A DNA stretch of 64,000 bases, from contig JAOTON010001685.1 in the NCBI GenBank assembly GCA_034440635.1, positions 430,001 through 494,000 of the forward strand, in the 5' to 3' direction. Below the pieces are notes generated by a model. That model had not been told where the DNA came from, made no database searches, and saw only the letters and a program-made list of their open reading frames with translations. The position numbers and the translations under genes were made by a program. This document shows, one piece after another, positions 44,803-52,320 of the stretch. The stretch comes from Lepas anatifera (taxonomy: Eukaryota; Arthropoda; Thecostraca; Lepadidae). Each line of letters begins with the position of its first letter. Position 1 is the first letter of the stretch.

Positions 44803-45649
44803 CAGAGAGAGAGAGAGAGAGAGAGAGAGATAAATAGATCTTTTGAATAAAGAAAAATTTAGTCCCAAGGAAATGGAATCTTTTTTTCTTTTCAGGTCCG
44901 GAAAAACCTACCTCCCCATAAGTCATTGAATAATTAATCCAGCAGTATATCTGTCTACAATGCCCTATCATATTCTGCTCACGAATACGACCGTAAAAAC
45001 CAGCAGATCAGCCTGCCAGGCATGCATCCGTCGGCTGCCCACCTCTCCTTGTCGTTGTCGCCGCCCTGTTCCAGCTGGTCCAGGCTGCCGCGGCTGCAGC
45101 TGTGGTAGCCCTGGCTGTGCGGCGAGCTGCTCTCCAGCCGGGAGTCCGGCGGAGTCAGCGGCGGAGACAACGAGTCCAGGCTGTCGGGAGTGGCCGACCG
45201 GCTGCGCGTGTCTCCGCCGCTGACGCTGGTCTCCGGAAACAGGTGCCGCATGTCTGGCCTCCGCGCCTTCTCGCGGTTCCGTCGCTTTCGCAGGGTGTCG
45301 CGCACAGAGCTCACCCTGCGCTTCACCACCTCCGCCTGCCGCACAGTCTTACCGTTAGACCTGCCTTCGTGGGCGCAGATGAATGTGAAACATTTGTCTT
45401 GGGGTTGTACAACTGATCCAAAACCCACATCACGGTTAGACACGAGGAAGAAAACCAGTAGCTTTGATGCGAGTCACAGGAGGTCTGATGGTGTCATTCA
45501 GCGTCAGCTTACCTGTCTGAGGGAGAGATTGTCGAGCGCCTTCCATTGTTCGGCGGCCTCCGAACTGGGTGCTCCGGAGCCCGGCTCCGGCACGGACAGC
45601 AGCGACTCGTACCCCGTCTGCTTCAACCACTCCAGGTCCTCTTCACCTT
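27010..45649 (-). CDS. conu: RhoGAP protein, ARHGAP18/28/40 (conundrum) family (9 exons, 5' end not found)
   Basis: Minus-strand exons A-I: 45513-45649, 45043-45335, 41627-41811, 37387-37553, 36173-36916, 34279-34527, 28078-28250, 27617-27675, 27010-27137. All phases match and give 710 residues plus stop. This family stimulates GTP hydrolysis by Rho-type GTPases and regulates actin at the cell cortex. Order: acidic N-terminal motif [37 protein letters not shown]; Ser/Pro-rich linker; [14 protein letters not shown]; the RhoGAP domain with arginine finger in GLLRVPG and the motif MIMAPNL; helix [68 protein letters not shown] at the C-terminus. Each block has a counterpart in ARHGAP18 in the same order. 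The extreme N-terminus lies upstream of 45649 and may run off the window. Confidence 0.92.
27617..27675 (-). CDS. conu: RhoGAP exon H (59-bp microexon-like)
   Basis: Acceptor CTGTCTCAG|CTC and donor AACATCG|GTAAGT, 59 bp, phase 2 in and phase 1 out. Encodes [20 protein letters not shown], matching the family's FLYEIGGNIG segment. Confidence 0.88.
28078..28250 (-). CDS. conu: RhoGAP exon G
   Basis: Acceptor CCGGTCCTCAG|ATG and donor GCCTG|GTAGGT. Phase 0 in, phase 2 out, 173 bp. Encodes [20 protein letters not shown], then [20 protein letters not shown]. Both blocks match the ARHGAP18 C-terminal region in order (MKKLL, then GVIRV-AP-LS). Confidence 0.88.
29150..30060 (+). pseudogene. Decayed LINE ORF1-like fragment
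   Basis: Plus-strand frames read [20 protein letters not shown], then (after a TAA at about 29345) [20 protein letters not shown] and [15 protein letters not shown], a coiled-coil pattern typical of L1-type ORF1. Further on in another frame come [20 protein letters not shown] and [14 protein letters not shown]. Stops and frameshifts break it. It lies in the intron between RhoGAP exons F and G. Family assignment is by look only. Confidence 0.45.
30500..30535. repeat. Short inverted repeat (hairpin)
   Basis: GAAACCCGATCT is followed directly by AGATCGGGGTTTC with one extra base, so the strand can fold on itself. Function unknown. Confidence 0.6.
30582..32820. mobile_element. TTAA-flanked non-autonomous transposon (piggyBac-like), 2.24 kb
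   Basis: TTAA at 30582-30585 is followed by CCCATTAACGC; the right end is GCGTTAATGGG followed by TTAA at 32817-32820. This is the arrangement of piggyBac elements: TTAA target duplication and inverted ends starting CCC. A second inner inverted repeat, GGACAAAAATGACCCGCTGG then GCGTT, is found at about 30719 and in reverse at about 32444. No transposase frame was found. A degenerate hAT-like MITE sits inside. Confidence 0.75.
31853..32010. mobile_element. Degenerate hAT-like MITE nested in the TTAA element
   Basis: Ends CAGTGGCACAAGGGGGC and CAATCCGCTACTG resemble the ends of the element at 37775-37934, and the interiors share GGCTCAAGCCCC-type blocks and a CCACCCAA stretch before the right end. 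Confidence 0.5.
32821..33484. other. Intron F-G, between mobile elements: nothing recognised
   Basis: AT-rich, with an open frame at 33265-33483 that shows no recognisable domain. Confidence 0.4.
33485..34080 (+). pseudogene. LINE reverse-transcriptase fragment, L1/Tx1-like
   Basis: Frames on the plus strand read [54 protein letters not shown], then after frameshifts [10 protein letters not shown] and [20 protein letters not shown] remnants. This order (IPK-GK, RPISLLN, TGFI-GR, FEKAYDSV) is the N-terminal and palm part of an L1-clade reverse transcriptase. Several stops and frameshifts; no catalytic YADD part found. Confidence 0.7.
34279..34527 (-). CDS. conu: RhoGAP exon F (helix after the GAP domain)
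   Basis: Donor AGAGAG|GTGAGA after a clear family segment: [20 protein letters not shown], then [20 protein letters not shown]. The acceptor GGCTGAG|ATC (34528-34529) was chosen because it alone keeps phase 0 with exon E and has a pyrimidine tract upstream; an acceptor within the next 60 bases is possible. 249 bp. Confidence 0.85.
34970..35900 (-). repeat. Dispersed AGGTCA-rich element, copy 3
   Basis: An inverted copy of the element at 41868-42700. Left end CTTAACACGCGCACTGGAGT; right end TTTCCGAGATCTTAGGGGGG. The body holds more than 20 AGGTCA or TGACCT half-sites, many as TCAAGGTCA and AAAGGTCA. Strand is set relative to copies 4 and 5. No coding frame. It lies in the intron between RhoGAP exons E and F. 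Confidence 0.75.
35561..35573. promoter_or_regulatory. Perfect IR1 nuclear-receptor site
   Basis: AGGTCA-A-TGACCT, the inverted repeat with one spacer base that ecdysone receptor/USP heterodimers bind in arthropods. It is carried by a repeat, so function is unproven. Confidence 0.4.
36173..36916 (-). CDS. conu: RhoGAP exon E (catalytic RhoGAP domain)
   Basis: Acceptor CCTCGGTAG|GTGGGC and donor GTCGAG|GTGAGA, 744 bp, phase 0 at both ends. Residues 25-40 are [16 protein letters not shown], the helix preceding the GAP domain in ARHGAP18. The RhoGAP domain runs from about residue 66 to the exon end. The catalytic arginine finger is in EEGLLRVPG (codon 36587-36589). Also visible: [20 protein letters not shown] and [16 protein letters not shown]. 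All usual GAP catalytic features are present. The exon is GC-rich, so long antisense open frames here are shadows. Confidence 0.95.
37387..37553 (-). CDS. conu: RhoGAP exon D
   Basis: Acceptor TTTTTGGCCAG|GTGTCC and donor ACCTTG|GTGAGA. Phase 1 in and phase 0 out. Encodes [20 protein letters not shown] then [20 protein letters not shown], a low-complexity, basic and serine-rich linker. A 29-bp tandem duplication lies directly at the acceptor. Confidence 0.82.
37554..37611 (-). repeat. 29-bp tandem duplication of the exon-D acceptor
   Basis: On the minus strand two adjacent 29-bp units start GTAATTGATAACTG; one ends GGTGGACAG, the other TTTGGCCAG at the real acceptor. The duplication gives a second AG 29 bases upstream. 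Confidence 0.85.
37775..37934. mobile_element. hAT-like MITE
   Basis: Ends GCAGTGGCGGATACAAG and TGGATACGCCACTGC form terminal inverted repeats of about 14-16 bp with mismatches, of the CAGTGGCGGATCC type common in hAT elements. The 8-bp flanks are only partly alike. Confidence 0.6.
38663..38688. repeat. Perfect short hairpin next to a SINE
   Basis: GTCCCATTGT and ACAATGGGAC are exact reverse complements around a 6-base loop. Confidence 0.7.
38692..38913 (+). repeat. tRNA-derived SINE, family 1
   Basis: A box in CCGATAGCTCAGCTGATTGA followed by GCG, and B-box-like GGGATCGGTTCCCC. The tail has GGTCGGCTGGTAACTGA, GTGAGAGGGTGACCT and TGGGACTTAAAC. The same head and tail occur inverted at 49838-50066. 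Confidence 0.8.
38914..41335. other. Intron C-D: no gene seen
   Basis: Open frames at 39460-39960 on both strands are GC-rich but show no recognisable family. The rest is AT-rich and featureless. Confidence 0.4.
41385..41626 (-). repeat. 28-bp minisatellite copying the exon-C donor
   Basis: On the minus strand each unit contains CGACTGTCAGGTATGCAGC; the real donor is CGACTCGCCAG|GTACGCAGC. About eight copies follow directly downstream of the real donor, most with an intact CAG|GTATG or CAG|GTAAA donor motif. Confidence 0.9.
41627..41811 (-). CDS. conu: RhoGAP exon C
   Basis: Acceptor CCTGTTGTCAG|GTCC and donor CGCCAG|GTACGC, 185 bp. It joins in frame to exons B and D. Encodes [20 protein letters not shown] then [20 protein letters not shown]. 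The donor side abuts a minisatellite whose units repeat the donor sequence. Confidence 0.85.
41868..42700 (+). repeat. Dispersed AGGTCA-rich element, copy 4
   Basis: Starts CTAACGCGCACTGGAGAGGG and carries CCTAAGATCTTGGAAACTAA, the reverse complement of the right end of copy 3. Shared interior: CCGTGATTATGCG, ATGACGTCATAGCA, and dense AGGTCA sites. It directly follows the RhoGAP exon-C acceptor region in the intron. Confidence 0.75.
42174..42186. promoter_or_regulatory. Perfect IR1 nuclear-receptor site
   Basis: AGGTCA-T-TGACCT, at the position equivalent to the site at 35561 in the inverted copy. Confidence 0.4.
42701..43954. other. Intron B-C: nothing recognised
   Basis: AT-rich intron; the open frames at 42931 and 43502 show no known domain. 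Confidence 0.4.
43955..44095 (+). repeat. tRNA-derived SINE, family 2 (copy 1)
   Basis: A-box-like GGGTGACTAAGTGGGATAGC and B-box-like GGGCTTAAGTCCCGCC; the tail CAACAGGGTGAGAGTTGGTG parallels CAACAGGGAAAGAGTTGGCG in the copy at 58893. Confidence 0.6.
44706..44830. repeat. (AT)n then (GA)n microsatellite
   Basis: About 46 AT dinucleotides (44706-44798) followed by AGAAC and about 12 GA dinucleotides (44805-44829), in the intron just below RhoGAP exon B. The encoded IYIYIY open frames are meaningless. Confidence 0.95.
45043..45335 (-). CDS. conu: RhoGAP exon B (AEVVKRRV helix, Ser/Pro-rich linker)
   Basis: Acceptor GTGCGGCAG|GCGGAG was chosen because it is in phase and gives [12 protein letters not shown], like the family's TRAQAEAVKRRV-type segment; an in-phase alternative AG lies 15 bp upstream. 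Donor GAGAG|GTGGGC, phase 2. Encodes [20 protein letters not shown], then a phosphorylatable linker with [19 protein letters not shown]. Confidence 0.82.
45513..45649 (-). CDS. conu: RhoGAP exon A (acidic EDLEWL motif)
   Basis: On the minus strand: acceptor GTGTCCCGCAG|AA and donor AGACAG|GTAAGC. It begins with two bases of a codon, so an upstream exon ending in phase 1 must exist. Encodes [20 protein letters not shown] and [14 protein letters not shown]; the first part matches the conserved acidic EEEWL-type motif of the family. Confidence 0.85.
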
Positions 45650-46377
45650 CTGCGGGACACGGGGCGGAGGTCACCGACAGAGGTCGCCCCCTCATGGGCT
45701 AGTGGGTGCCGGTGCTACCGGCTCAGATAGGGCCTGACCGGCCGGGTACCCTCTTAAGTATTGAATGGCCCGGAATTTACGGTGGTTCAAACACACGCTG
45801 CAGACTCTAGTGTCTCAGAATACGCTCAAGCAGTCTCACACAGCGGTGGCGTTAATTATAACTGAATATTCTTCAGTCGGAGGTTTTTCAAGCATGGGCA
45901 CCGATCGATTTTAACGCTTGGTGTTTAAGTCAGCTTCGGTCTCCGGTACACATAAACATCAAATTGATGCGCAGGGGAAGTTCACTGAAGCTCCACAGGG
46001 CCCGGCTTCTCTCTCGCACAGTAGCCAACACTAGGTGTCCCGGCCTCAACAGCCAGATAGCGAGCGGTGAGCTCCGCAAAGTGCCCGCATCGGCCGATCC
46101 AGGAGAAACTTCTAGAGGGGTCAAACCAACGTTTGGGTCTAATTGAAAAGAGAAACGTGAAAACATAGTACTTTAAAAATACGGCTAAAGTTGGGTTCTT
46201 TGGAGGCCAAAACATACCATTTTAGGCTTTGGAGGGGGCCACGGCCCCTTTGGAACTCTTTTGGATTCACCAGTGAGCGCCTCTGCAATTCTATTCGCAG
46301 TAATTTTGTGACGACACTTTGGTGTAGTGACAAGATTGAGAGATGAATATACATAGTCGTTTTAACTACTATCCATC
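45650..46377. other. Upstream of RhoGAP exon A: nothing certain
   Basis: No exon with the required phase-1 donor and a family motif was recognised. Open frames at 45930-46166 on the minus strand lack known motifs. Confidence 0.4.
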
Positions 46378-46450
46378 ATCAGGGATGTGTGGGTCAGTGG
46401 TAGAACACCTGCCTCCTGAGGTACAGGTCCCGATTTCAAAACCTGCAGGT
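46378..46450 (+). repeat. tRNA-like sequence (SINE head)
   Basis: GTGGGTCAGTGGTAGAACAC then CTGCCTCC resembles a tRNA-Gly-type 5' half; GGTCCCGATTTCAAAACC is a degraded B box. The anticodon region does not fold convincingly, so it is called a SINE remnant rather than a tRNA gene. Confidence 0.5.
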
Positions 46451-46884
46451 TTCAGTTTCAGTCTCAGTTTATTATACATATTGTCGACGGGTGATCCCAA
46501 TTATGGACAAAGTCGTACAGTAAAACATGTAAATATAGACGATAAAACATAAAAATGGAACTTAGAAAAAAGCTCAATAAGCGAGTACGATAAAACGGCG
46601 AATACGCCTAATCATAGTAAAAATAGTAAAAACAATGCATCATTGAGCTGACTACCGACCCGTACACACCAGACATAGGTATATTGGCATTCACATGATG
46701 GGATCTAAACTGGCTACATATGTGCTTACTGATGATTTGAACTGACTAAAAGAGTCATTAAAAACATCACTATCAGGAAACGCTACTAAAAACATGTTCA
46801 TGGCCACTGGTAGTCGACTGAACAATCCATTCTTAACAGTGTCAACACGAGAGTGCTGCACATGCATCAGCATTCGCTGACGCG

Positions 46885-49330
46885 TTACTCTGGCGGGTAC
46901 TGACGGCGCGAATACTTCGAGCAGGCATGGGGAATCAATCCTACATCGCAGTACATTACGTGCGAATAAATGTCATGCTGCACTCTACGAGATGAAATGG
47001 AAGTCATTCTAAAATGATCGAGTAAGTCGGTATATCTAAAAGGCTGGGACCTATGGTCGGAGTGCGCGTTCAGCCAGAGTAAGAACTTATGCTGGATGCG
47101 CTCAACTCTAATCATGTGGCTGTTTGCCGCGCCGCCCCACGCAACACAACAGTATTCCAGCAGCGATCTGACATGTGCATAGTATGACGTGAGAACGGCC
47201 GACCTATTCAGACTACGGCGCACCAGTCCAGCCGTCTGATAAGCTCTGATAAGAAATCCCAGTGATCTATTTGCCTTCTTCACAATGTTGTCCACGGGCG
47301 CTGAAAAATTGAGTTTTGAGTCCAGCATGACTCCCAGATCACGCATTTGTTCGACATATTCTAATTCAATATTATTCACCGTGTAAATAGAGTGAATTGG
47401 CTTGGTCCACAGTGTCATTCTAAAGTATTTACACTTGACAGCATTCAGATGCAGCTTCCAACGGGCAGACCAATCACAAAGCCTCTGCGGTCTGCCGCAC
47501 GGCGGCATCCGCTTCACAGGCCACCTTTCGGTCAATTTGACGTCATCTGCAACATCAGACATTGGGGTCTAAATTTTGCGGGCAGGTCGTTGACAAAAAT
47601 AGCAAAAGCAAGGGTGAAATCAACCCCTTCAGGGTCCACTGGTAACCTGGCACCACCCGAGCACTTCCCATTTAGAACAACTCGCTGCTGTCGATTTTGG
47701 AGATGGAGAGAACCATTTTAATGCTGGTCCTAAATATTGTATCTTTTTCGAGTTTGTAGGTCGAAGAGCGTGATTTACACTTTGAAAAGCAGCCGAATAG
47801 TCGTGTAGATACGTCAGTTTGCTGGCCGAGAAATAGAATTCCAGGCAGAGCTCAGGAGTGATGCCAGGTTGGGGCGCAGGATCGCCCTGTCTGAACCCAT
47901 GCTGGTTGCTTGACAAGACAGGTTTGACATGTTGCTGTAATTGGATACAAACAATACGCTCTAATACCTTTCCGAAGAGCGGGATGGTGAAATGCTGCGT
48001 AGTTACTGGGGTCTATGGAGACCCTTCTTAAATATCGGAACAACGTGGGCTTGTTTCCATTGTTTTGGGAGATTCCCTGCGCTAATGACATCGGCATAGT
48101 TTAGTAAGAGGTACCACAGTTCCGTTCTACATTCATGAATGATGCGCGCACTGATCCCATCAGGTCCACACGCCTTATTGATGGGTACATTGTCCAAACA
48201 GCTTCAACAAGGTGTACATTACATTCAAATCGGTCAAGAATTGGTACATTGTTGCAATGACGGGTGGGAAGATATCAACACGCGGATCCGTGAATTTGGA
48301 AGCAAACGTTTGATTCAATACGTTAGCCTTGTCGATATCGCTGGTGTATTTCCGCCTCATCACGCAGTACAGGCTATCTTCTTTGTTCCCTTTAGACATT
48401 TAAAAGACCAAAGCGTTTCGATTTAGTGGTAAAATCAAATGTAGCTTCTGCAGGTACTGCCATATTTGAAATCGGACATATCTTTAAATGCTTGTCTCTT
48501 ATTAGCAAACTGTATGCGCGCTTCCTCGGAATCAGTACGCTTCCACGCCTGTGGCCACTCCTTCTCTTACAATGCTCTCCTTAATCCCTGTCAAACCAAG
48601 GAGAGAACCGGCGTTTCATCTCGACAATCGGAATATGATCGCAATGGCAGACTCGGTAGATCATAAAAGAGATCGACCGCGTCATCCCTATTTAGTTCAT
48701 CAAGCAAACACCAGGGTAAGACGTAAAGCAGTTCTCAGGCCCTCAAAATCGGCATTCTTATAGTTGAAGCACGGGAACGCGAAACAAGCGGCACGTATGC
48801 TTGACGGATTTGACCAGGCATACCACTTCACAATGGTCCGATTTGAAGATTCCAGGCCTCCGAAGTTTCCACATGAAGTTGCGTGATAGAACAAGATCTA
48901 GTATTTATTGCCTCTGGTAGGTTGGCTCCATGTTGGGTTTAGCCTGCCAGGTGAAAATAGTCCAGGAAGTTGAGTGCGCGCGAGTGCCACGCGTTAACCC
49001 GGGCTTCGTCCTGTGCTGTTTTGCTGGTGCGATGTCCACTTGATCTCTGGAAGATTCAGATCGCCGACGGCAATTGGCTGATGATGGGGTGTCTAGTGAT
49101 GGCGGCTTGTATGAGAACCATCGTTCTTCCAGAGCCCCGGAATCAGGTGCCGGAACACAAGTTCTTGGTGTTCTTAGGTACTCAGGTGCCGGAGTACAGG
49201 TTCTCTGGATAAGTATAGTCTGAAAGCCTATAGTCTGAAGTAACAATTGAACAATTGACCCCAAAACAATTGAAACCTCTTCTTCTGCCCAATCCTTAGT
49301 TTTTCCCAAATTTCCTCCGTTCATTGTGAT
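46885..49330 (-). pseudogene. Decayed non-LTR retrotransposon (Jockey/CR1-like), endonuclease plus reverse transcriptase
   Basis: Reading along the minus strand from high to low coordinates: endonuclease motif GDLNLPEIKWT (about 49070), then FKSDHCEVV (about 48840, the SDH motif), TSDIDKANVLNQTFASKF, then the RT motifs KACGPDGISARIIHEC, LPKQWKQAHVVPIFKKG, SNQHGFR, YLHDYSAAFQSVNH, ADDVKL, LNAVKCKYF and DLGVMLDSKLNFSAPVDNIV. The longest intact piece is 46885-47562 (225 codons). Several stops and frameshifts make it non-functional. Related to the Jockey superfamily by motif spacing. Confidence 0.88.
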
Positions 49331-49837
49331 ACCATAGAAGCCATATTAGGTACTGATCTGGGAGTACACACAGAATATATTACCACAAACTGCAGTTTAC
49401 CTTTTTGCTGACATTGTTATTTGATATAAATTTCCGCACCACTGAAACCTTCTCTGAATACAGGTTGGTTGAATACTTTGTGACTACGATTCCTTGAGCT
49501 TGTTTAGCAGCCTGACAAAAGATTATCTAAACCTAGGGAAAACTGCGAAGCGAATCAAGAACAAGCTGTACCAAGCACGGAAGCATTGAGCTTCACTGTT
49601 TTTATTCGACTCAGAAAAGACCGAGTGCTGGCAAATGTGACGTGCGAATAAAACGGGCGGGGGTAACGAGGTTTATCTAACAATATTTGCATTCGATACT
49701 TTTTTATAAATTTTGTCAAGTTGTTCTCAGTTCGACTGTTGGAGTCGGAGTCTCACTAAAGTCATCAAGGGACTTGTCACGGAGACCCTGACCCCACCAC
49801 CCGAACGAGCAGCTCCCACAATGAAGGGTTGATTTAG

Positions 49838-50066
49838 AAGCCAAAGTTTAACGTCCCACAAAGCACAGGGACGGCGCCCCGCTCAGGTCACCCTCTCACC
49901 AGCTTCAGTTGCCAGCCGACCTGTACGTCGGGTAAACTATTGAGCGCCGGAGTCTCAGGGGAACCGATCCCAGGCCTGGACATGCACTGCCACTGCACGC
50001 TTTCTTGAGCAGCGGACCGGAGCCTAACGCTCTACCAACCGAGTTACCGGGGCGGCTCAGTTGGTA
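49838..50066 (-). repeat. tRNA-derived SINE, family 1, inverted copy
   Basis: The minus strand begins CTGAGCCGCCCCGGTAACTC and GGTTGGTAGAGCGTTAGGC (A box), then GGGATCGGTTCCCCTGAGAC (B box), GCTGGTGAGAGGGTGACC and GGGACGTTAAACTTTGGC. It matches 38692-38913 along its length. Confidence 0.82.
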
Positions 50067-51180
50067 GTCCTCTTTACGAAAGAGGACTTCTGCATTTGCA
50101 AAAGGTACAATAAAATTTCACCCTGGTAAAGGGGCTCGATCATCCTCCTCAAGCTTGCTCCAACGGAAAAATACAAACGTCTTTCGACGTTACTGGAACA
50201 GAATCTCGAAGTTATTTCTGACCCACTTTAATGCAGATTAATTCCTATGTCAGGATATTCCAAATAACGTATTGTACCTGAAATATTATAAAGCAAATCA
50301 GGAGGATGGCTGCATCTTGATGATTGATGAGCATATTTTAAAACATCAGAAAATATTCTCAAACATAAATCCAATTACCTTTGACCTTTCAAGGGCTCAA
50401 GCTAACAAGACATATCAATGACATTATTTTACTTTTACTTATTTTGGCCGTCCGCAACAAACTTACTCGCCGCATTTATAGATGGTTTTGACTAAGACAT
50501 CGACGGACAGTTCTACTTGTCTCGATGACCTTAGTGAACTCACCGCTTTAGATTTACACGTGAGCTAGCTTCTTAATGTTAAGCTTCACTACCCACGAAT
50601 TAATCGTGGAAATGAGTATGTGGCGGACCATCAACTATCCCTACTTTCCGCAAAATATAGCCTCATTTATGCATCTAGGTCGAATAATCTATTCGTAGAA
50701 CATACCCGTACCAACTACCCGCAAACAGACGCTAATTATTCCGCCAGGGAGCAGTGGCGCCAGATGAACAAAATGCTTAAATGTCCGCAGGGCAGAGCAA
50801 GACCAAACCTAATTCACGATGCAGTGACCGCAACATTAACACATACGAAGTGGGATACCAAAAATACCCTGCACCAAACTTTTTGAAGACATTTTTGTAA
50901 GATTAGCCACGCAGTGGGTTGCTGCATTGCTGTGCTAAAACTCTAAAACTGCGAATGTTTTTTTTTTGGCTGCACTTCCACAGGTGACATTGGTTTAAAA
51001 ACCGGACGTGAGAGAACTGTAACAGCTCTCACTCCACATATGCGCTCTTGAAGAAGACTCAACAAAGACAGATGCCCAATCTATGAACATACCGACACCG
51101 AAAAGAAAGTGCTGAACCATCACTATCTGGACAGCATGCGGAAGTGAGCCTGATCACGTCGTTTAAAGTGTTGTAACCGA
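50067..51180. other. Nothing certain
   Basis: The open frame 50620-50886 (plus, 88 codons) lacks recognisable motifs or splice support. The rest is AT-rich. Confidence 0.4.
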
Positions 51181-51192
51181 CCTAACATTCAC

Positions 51193-51289
51193 CGGAGAGC
51201 GAGCGGCCCGGCCACGTCACCAGACCGCGGCGCGCGCCGGCACGGCCGCCGGCGCTCTGTGTGTACGGCGGCCACAGTGGCGCGGGCAC
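51193..51289 (-). CDS. Tentative upstream RhoGAP exon (97 bp, CpG-rich)
   Basis: On the minus strand a very GC-rich block is bounded by GTTGGTTAG|GTG and CTCTCCG|GTGAATG. Reading from its first base it is open (VPAPLWPPYTQSAGG...) and ends in phase 1, exactly what exon A needs. It abuts a 34-bp minisatellite on its acceptor side, as several confirmed exons do. Against it: the residues show no family motif, and the expected acidic/aromatic N-terminal block was not found. It could instead be 5' UTR, promoter sequence or chance. Confidence 0.28.
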
Positions 51290-51795
51290 CTAACCAACAG
51301 CTAGGTCTCTCCCGCTCACCCAGCCAACTCACAGCTAGATCCCTTCCGCTCACTCAGTCACTGACGATAGTCCCTCTCGCTCAACCAGCCAGCTGACAGC
51401 TAGGTCCTCCCGCTCAACCAGCCAGCTGACAGCTAGGTCCCTCCCGCTCAACCAGCCAGCTGACATCTAGGTCCCTCCTGCTCACCCAGCCAGCTCACAG
51501 CTAGATCCCTCCCGCTCACTCAGTCAACTGACAGATAGGTCCCTCTCGCTCAACCAGCCAGCTGACAGCTAGGTCCTCCCGTTTGCAGCTCCTGCTCTTG
51601 AAAGTCCCTCCCGCTCACCCAGCCAGCTCACAGCTAGGTCCCTCCCTCTCATGCAGCCAGCTGACAGCTAGGTCCTCCCTCTCATCCAGCCAGCTCACAG
51701 CTAGGTGCCTCCCGCTCACCCAGCCAGCTGACATCTAGGTCCCTCCCGCCCAACCAGCCAGCTGACAGCTACGTCCCTCTCGCCGCCAGTTGCTA
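51290..51795 (-). repeat. 34-bp minisatellite, about 14 copies
   Basis: The plus-strand unit is CCAGCCAGCTGACAGCTAGG then TCCCTCCCGCTCAA. On the minus strand each unit carries GGGACCTAGCTGTCAG, similar to GAGACCTAGCTGTTGGTTAG at the tentative exon acceptor (51290). Confidence 0.9.
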
Positions 51796-51918
51796 GCTGC
51801 CGTACCACAGGATAGTTGTGTCTGGTTTGTTTCCATCGTTTTGTTTTCATTTAACCCGACCCGGGGTGAAGAATAGCCAACGTTTGATGGAATTGCCCTT
51901 GAATGTGAAATATAAATA

Positions 51919-51946
51919 TGACGTGACGTGACGTGACGTGACGTGA
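51919..51946. repeat. (TGACG)n pentanucleotide repeat
   Basis: Five consecutive copies of the pentamer TGACG then TGA, which creates overlapping TGACGTGA sequences that resemble CRE half-sites. Confidence 0.9.
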
Positions 51947-52174
51947 TGGCTGATCAGAGCGGTGCCGAAAACCAGACGACCTACCAGGCCCCACCGCCTG
52001 CCAACGCTTCCCGCTGGCTACCCTTTCACTCCATTGCGACATAAGGGGTCCGTGCCGGCCTGACTTTGATGACTCGGTCGTGTGCTCGGTCGGCCCATGC
52101 GTGCCTGCTAATGGTGACGGGGCCTGACCAGAGGTGTTTCGGTGAGCGATTTGTCGAAGTGAAGTGTGGCCCGA

Positions 52175-52320
52175 CTTCGTGACCAGACACGCTCGACACT
52201 CCCAGATCTGACCCCGTGATCAGACGCGTCCGACACTCAGAGCTGACCCCGTGATCAGACGCGTCCGACACTCAGAGCTGACCCCGTGATCAGACGCGTC
52301 CGACACTCCCAGGTCAAATT
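52175..52320. repeat. 35-bp tandem repeat, about 3-4 copies
   Basis: The unit reads CTGACCCCGTGATCAGACGC then GTCCGACACTCAGAG. Confidence 0.88.

Noticed and set aside
44533..44971. Frames with long IYIYIY stretches
   Set aside because: Translation of the AT microsatellite.
50620..50886. 88-codon open frame as a small gene
   Set aside because: No recognisable motif, no splice signals of note; chance length is plausible in 64 kb.
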